This document shows, piece after piece, positions 40,763-42,024 of a DNA stretch of 42,024 bases. The position numbers and the translations under genes are program-made. Every line of letters starts with the position of its first letter. Within the stretch, counting starts at the first letter, position 1. The DNA comes from Acidimicrobiaceae bacterium (GTDB lineage: Bacteria > Actinomycetota > Acidimicrobiia > Acidimicrobiales > Aldehydirespiratoraceae), in assembly GCA_028819005.1 (NCBI GenBank), contig JAPPMP010000021.1, positions 1-42,024 on the forward strand, read 5' to 3'. The notes beneath the pieces are model-generated. The model was given only the letters and a program-made list of their open reading frames with translations. It was not told the DNA's origin and did not search any database.

Positions 40763-41839
40763 CTATCGGCGGGGACGATGGGGCCGCTGTTGTTCTCGTT
40801 GACGCTGGTCTGCCAACTCCGCTACCAGAGCGATGTATCGCCCGACCCGCTTGCCGTCGAGCGTGCCGTCGGCGACCGCGGCGGTGATCGCGCAAGCGGG
40901 CTCGGAGGTGTGAACGCAATCACCGAACCGGCAGCCGGTGGACAATTCCTCCAAATCACCGAAAACCAGGTCGAGAGCGTGCTCGGCCTCCCAGAGCCCC
41001 ACAGAGCGGATACCAGGCGTGTCGAGCACAAGACCGGCGTCACCGGGCAGCAATACAAGCTCCCGTGCGGTTGTGGTATGCCGACCCTTGGCGTCAACGC
41101 CGCGCACCGGACCAACCTCAAGGCGCTCCTCTTCGGCCAGAGCATTCACCAGCGCCGACTTGCCGACCCCGCTGGCTCCGATCAGCGCCAACGTGCGGCC
41201 CGCGCCCATGTGACCAATCAGTTCGTCCAGTCCGGTCCCGTCGACGATGCTGGTCGTGACAACTGGTATATCGCGGCACACGGAGCGGACGATCGCCCCA
41301 CACTCGTCCGCCCCATTCTCGCCTTTGGCCGCCGCGGCGTCGGCCTTGGTCAAGATCACCAGCGGTGCCGCACCGCTGTTGATGGCAACGACCAGCAATC
41401 GTTCGAGACGGCCGACCGGAAGCAGGCGGTCCAGTCCATGCACCACACCCACCAGCTCGACGTTGGCGGCCAGGATCTGCTCAAGGTCGCGTTGTGCCGG
41501 GTCTCGTCGGCTCACACTGGTCGTGCGTTCGAGAATCGCGCCGATTACCGCGCCCAGTCCCTCCTGTTCTTGGATCTCCACCCAGTCGCCGGTCACAGGA
41601 GCGGTCTCGTCCTGAGCACGAATCGAATCCGACAGCACGCGAACAATTCCGGCCTCGGTCACCACGTCGCACTCTCCGCGGTCTACGCGCACGACGCGCC
41701 CCAAGGTTGCAGTGCCGCTACTGGCGCCCGCGGGCGCTCTCGCACAGAGCCCCCAGGGGCCGAGTTCGTTCGTCAAGGTTCGGCTATTCTCGCCGCGGTA
41801 TGCGTCAACATCCACGCCAACGCAAAACTCTTTGGCCAA
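40763..41839 (-). CDS. rsgA: ribosome small subunit-dependent GTPase A
   Basis: A circularly permuted GTPase of about 358 residues that helps mature the 30S subunit. The order of motifs is G4 LTKAD (about 162-166), G1 GASGVGKSALVN (about 223-234), the switch region GRHTTTAREL and G3 DTPGIRS. The C-terminal zinc finger is Cys-x4-Cys-x-His-x5-Cys in TGCRFGDCVHTSEPAC. The N-terminal OB domain includes RVVRVDRGECDVV. The start is uncertain: the frame opens at TTG 41839, with GTG at 41815 as alternative; neither has a clear ribosome site. It neighbours an acidic repeat protein on the other strand. Confidence 0.93.
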   Translation of the reverse strand: MAKEFCVGVDVDAYRGENSRTLTNELGPWGLCARAPAGASSGTATLGRVVRVDRGECDVVTEAGIVRVLSDSIRAQDETAPVTGDWVEIQEQEGLGAVIGAILERTTSVSRRDPAQRDLEQILAANVELVGVVHGLDRLLPVGRLERLLVVAINSGAAPLVILTKADAAAAKGENGADECGAIVRSVCRDIPVVTTSIVDGTGLDELIGHMGAGRTLALIGASGVGKSALVNALAEEERLEVGPVRGVDAKGRHTTTARELVLLPGDAGLVLDTPGIRSVGLWEAEHALDLVFGDLEELSTGCRFGDCVHTSEPACAITAAVADGTLDGKRVGRYIALVAELADQRQREQQRPHRPRR

Positions 41840-41922
41840 GGCAGAATATCAACCCGATTCAGGGACTATTCGACGAGTTCGGGAGTTAGAACTAGTACAA
41901 GCACTCCGACGGAGGACTCCTG

Positions 41923-42024
41923 GTGGACACTTCACAACGCGACGACGACACACATGACGAAAGTTCGACCGACGACGACACACATGACGAAAGTTCGACC
42001 GACGACGACACACATGACGAAAGT
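41923..42024 (+). CDS. acidic tandem-repeat protein, 5' part only
   Basis: GTG at 41923 with GGAGG seven bases upstream gives a secure start. After VDTSQR the frame consists of a 10-residue unit DDDTHDESST repeated twice and then most of a third copy before the window ends. The 30-bp DNA unit is exactly conserved, so the repeat is recent. The product is strongly acidic and disordered at its N-terminus; what follows is unknown. It is divergent from rsgA. Confidence 0.75.
   Translation, partial: MDTSQRDDDTHDESSTDDDTHDESSTDDDTHDES
41941..42024. repeat. 30-bp tandem repeat, at least 2.8 copies
   Basis: Units at 41941-41970, 41971-42000 and 42001-42024 (cut by the window edge) are identical. The length is a multiple of three, so the reading frame is kept. 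It is coding, not CRISPR-like: there are no spacers. Confidence 0.95.

Noticed and set aside
41941..42024. Repeated 30-bp units that could suggest a CRISPR array
   Set aside because: The units are contiguous without spacers, are a multiple of three and keep a reading frame after a proper start.

Overview
The window is GC-rich DNA with dense, short-spaced genes and reads as the chromosome of a high-GC actinobacterium, most likely of the class Acidimicrobiia. Supporting signs are a mycobacterial-type SerC, a sunset-domain protein, a DUF6159 membrane protein, many CaiB, acyl-CoA dehydrogenase and AMP-ligase paralogs, and many genes that look leaderless (a TANNNT hexamer ending 6-8 nt before the start codon). 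The taxonomic placement is inference.

Layout. 1-2919 (minus): a conserved hypothetical, gltX, a DUF218/YdcF protein, tRNA-Gln(CTG) and the 5' part of tRNA-Glu(CTC). 2987-5206: a fused, two-domain family III CoA-transferase. 5207-5922: a small divergent toxin/antitoxin-like pair lying between exact 18-bp direct repeats derived from the 3' end of cimA. 5940-9703 (minus): the branched-chain operon leuB-ilvE-cimA, preceded by a previously unmarked leader peptide (MGSHGPLIVIIS), a hairpin and a terminator, that is, a transcription attenuator. 9770-14542: greA, an acyl-CoA synthetase, leuC, leuD and a sunset-domain protein. CimA, LeuCD, LeuB and IlvE together give the threonine-independent citramalate route to isoleucine; LeuBCD also serve leucine. 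14566-21014: short-form serA, an S9 peptidase, an AT-richer island with one orphan ORF, a class I aminotransferase, and serC.

21024-26409: a GNAT acetyltransferase, an aldo/keto reductase, a PhyH dioxygenase, an acyl-CoA carboxylase subunit and a degenerate CaiB-like protein. 26397-29274 is the most defence-like part: a truncated DUF4143 ATPase remnant, three 18-bp iterons at exact 23-bp spacing, and a DUF262 / HNH / AlbA_2 fusion protein resembling GmrSD-type type IV restriction factors. 29410-32252 is a lipid-type operon (small conserved protein, AMP ligase, crotonase). 32261-35842 holds a DUF6159 membrane protein, an acyl-CoA dehydrogenase and a glutamine-synthetase-like ligase. 35836-39091 (minus) is a translationally coupled operon of a 53-residue small ORF, an alpha/beta hydrolase, an acyl-CoA dehydrogenase and a NicX-like dioxygenase, possibly for N-heterocycle breakdown. 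39141-42024 holds another AMP ligase, rsgA and the start of an acidic repeat protein.

Two themes cut across the window: leaderless starts, and short duplications at the 3' ends of genes (cimA, a CaiB-like gene, an orphan ORF, and the AMP ligase/rsgA junction).
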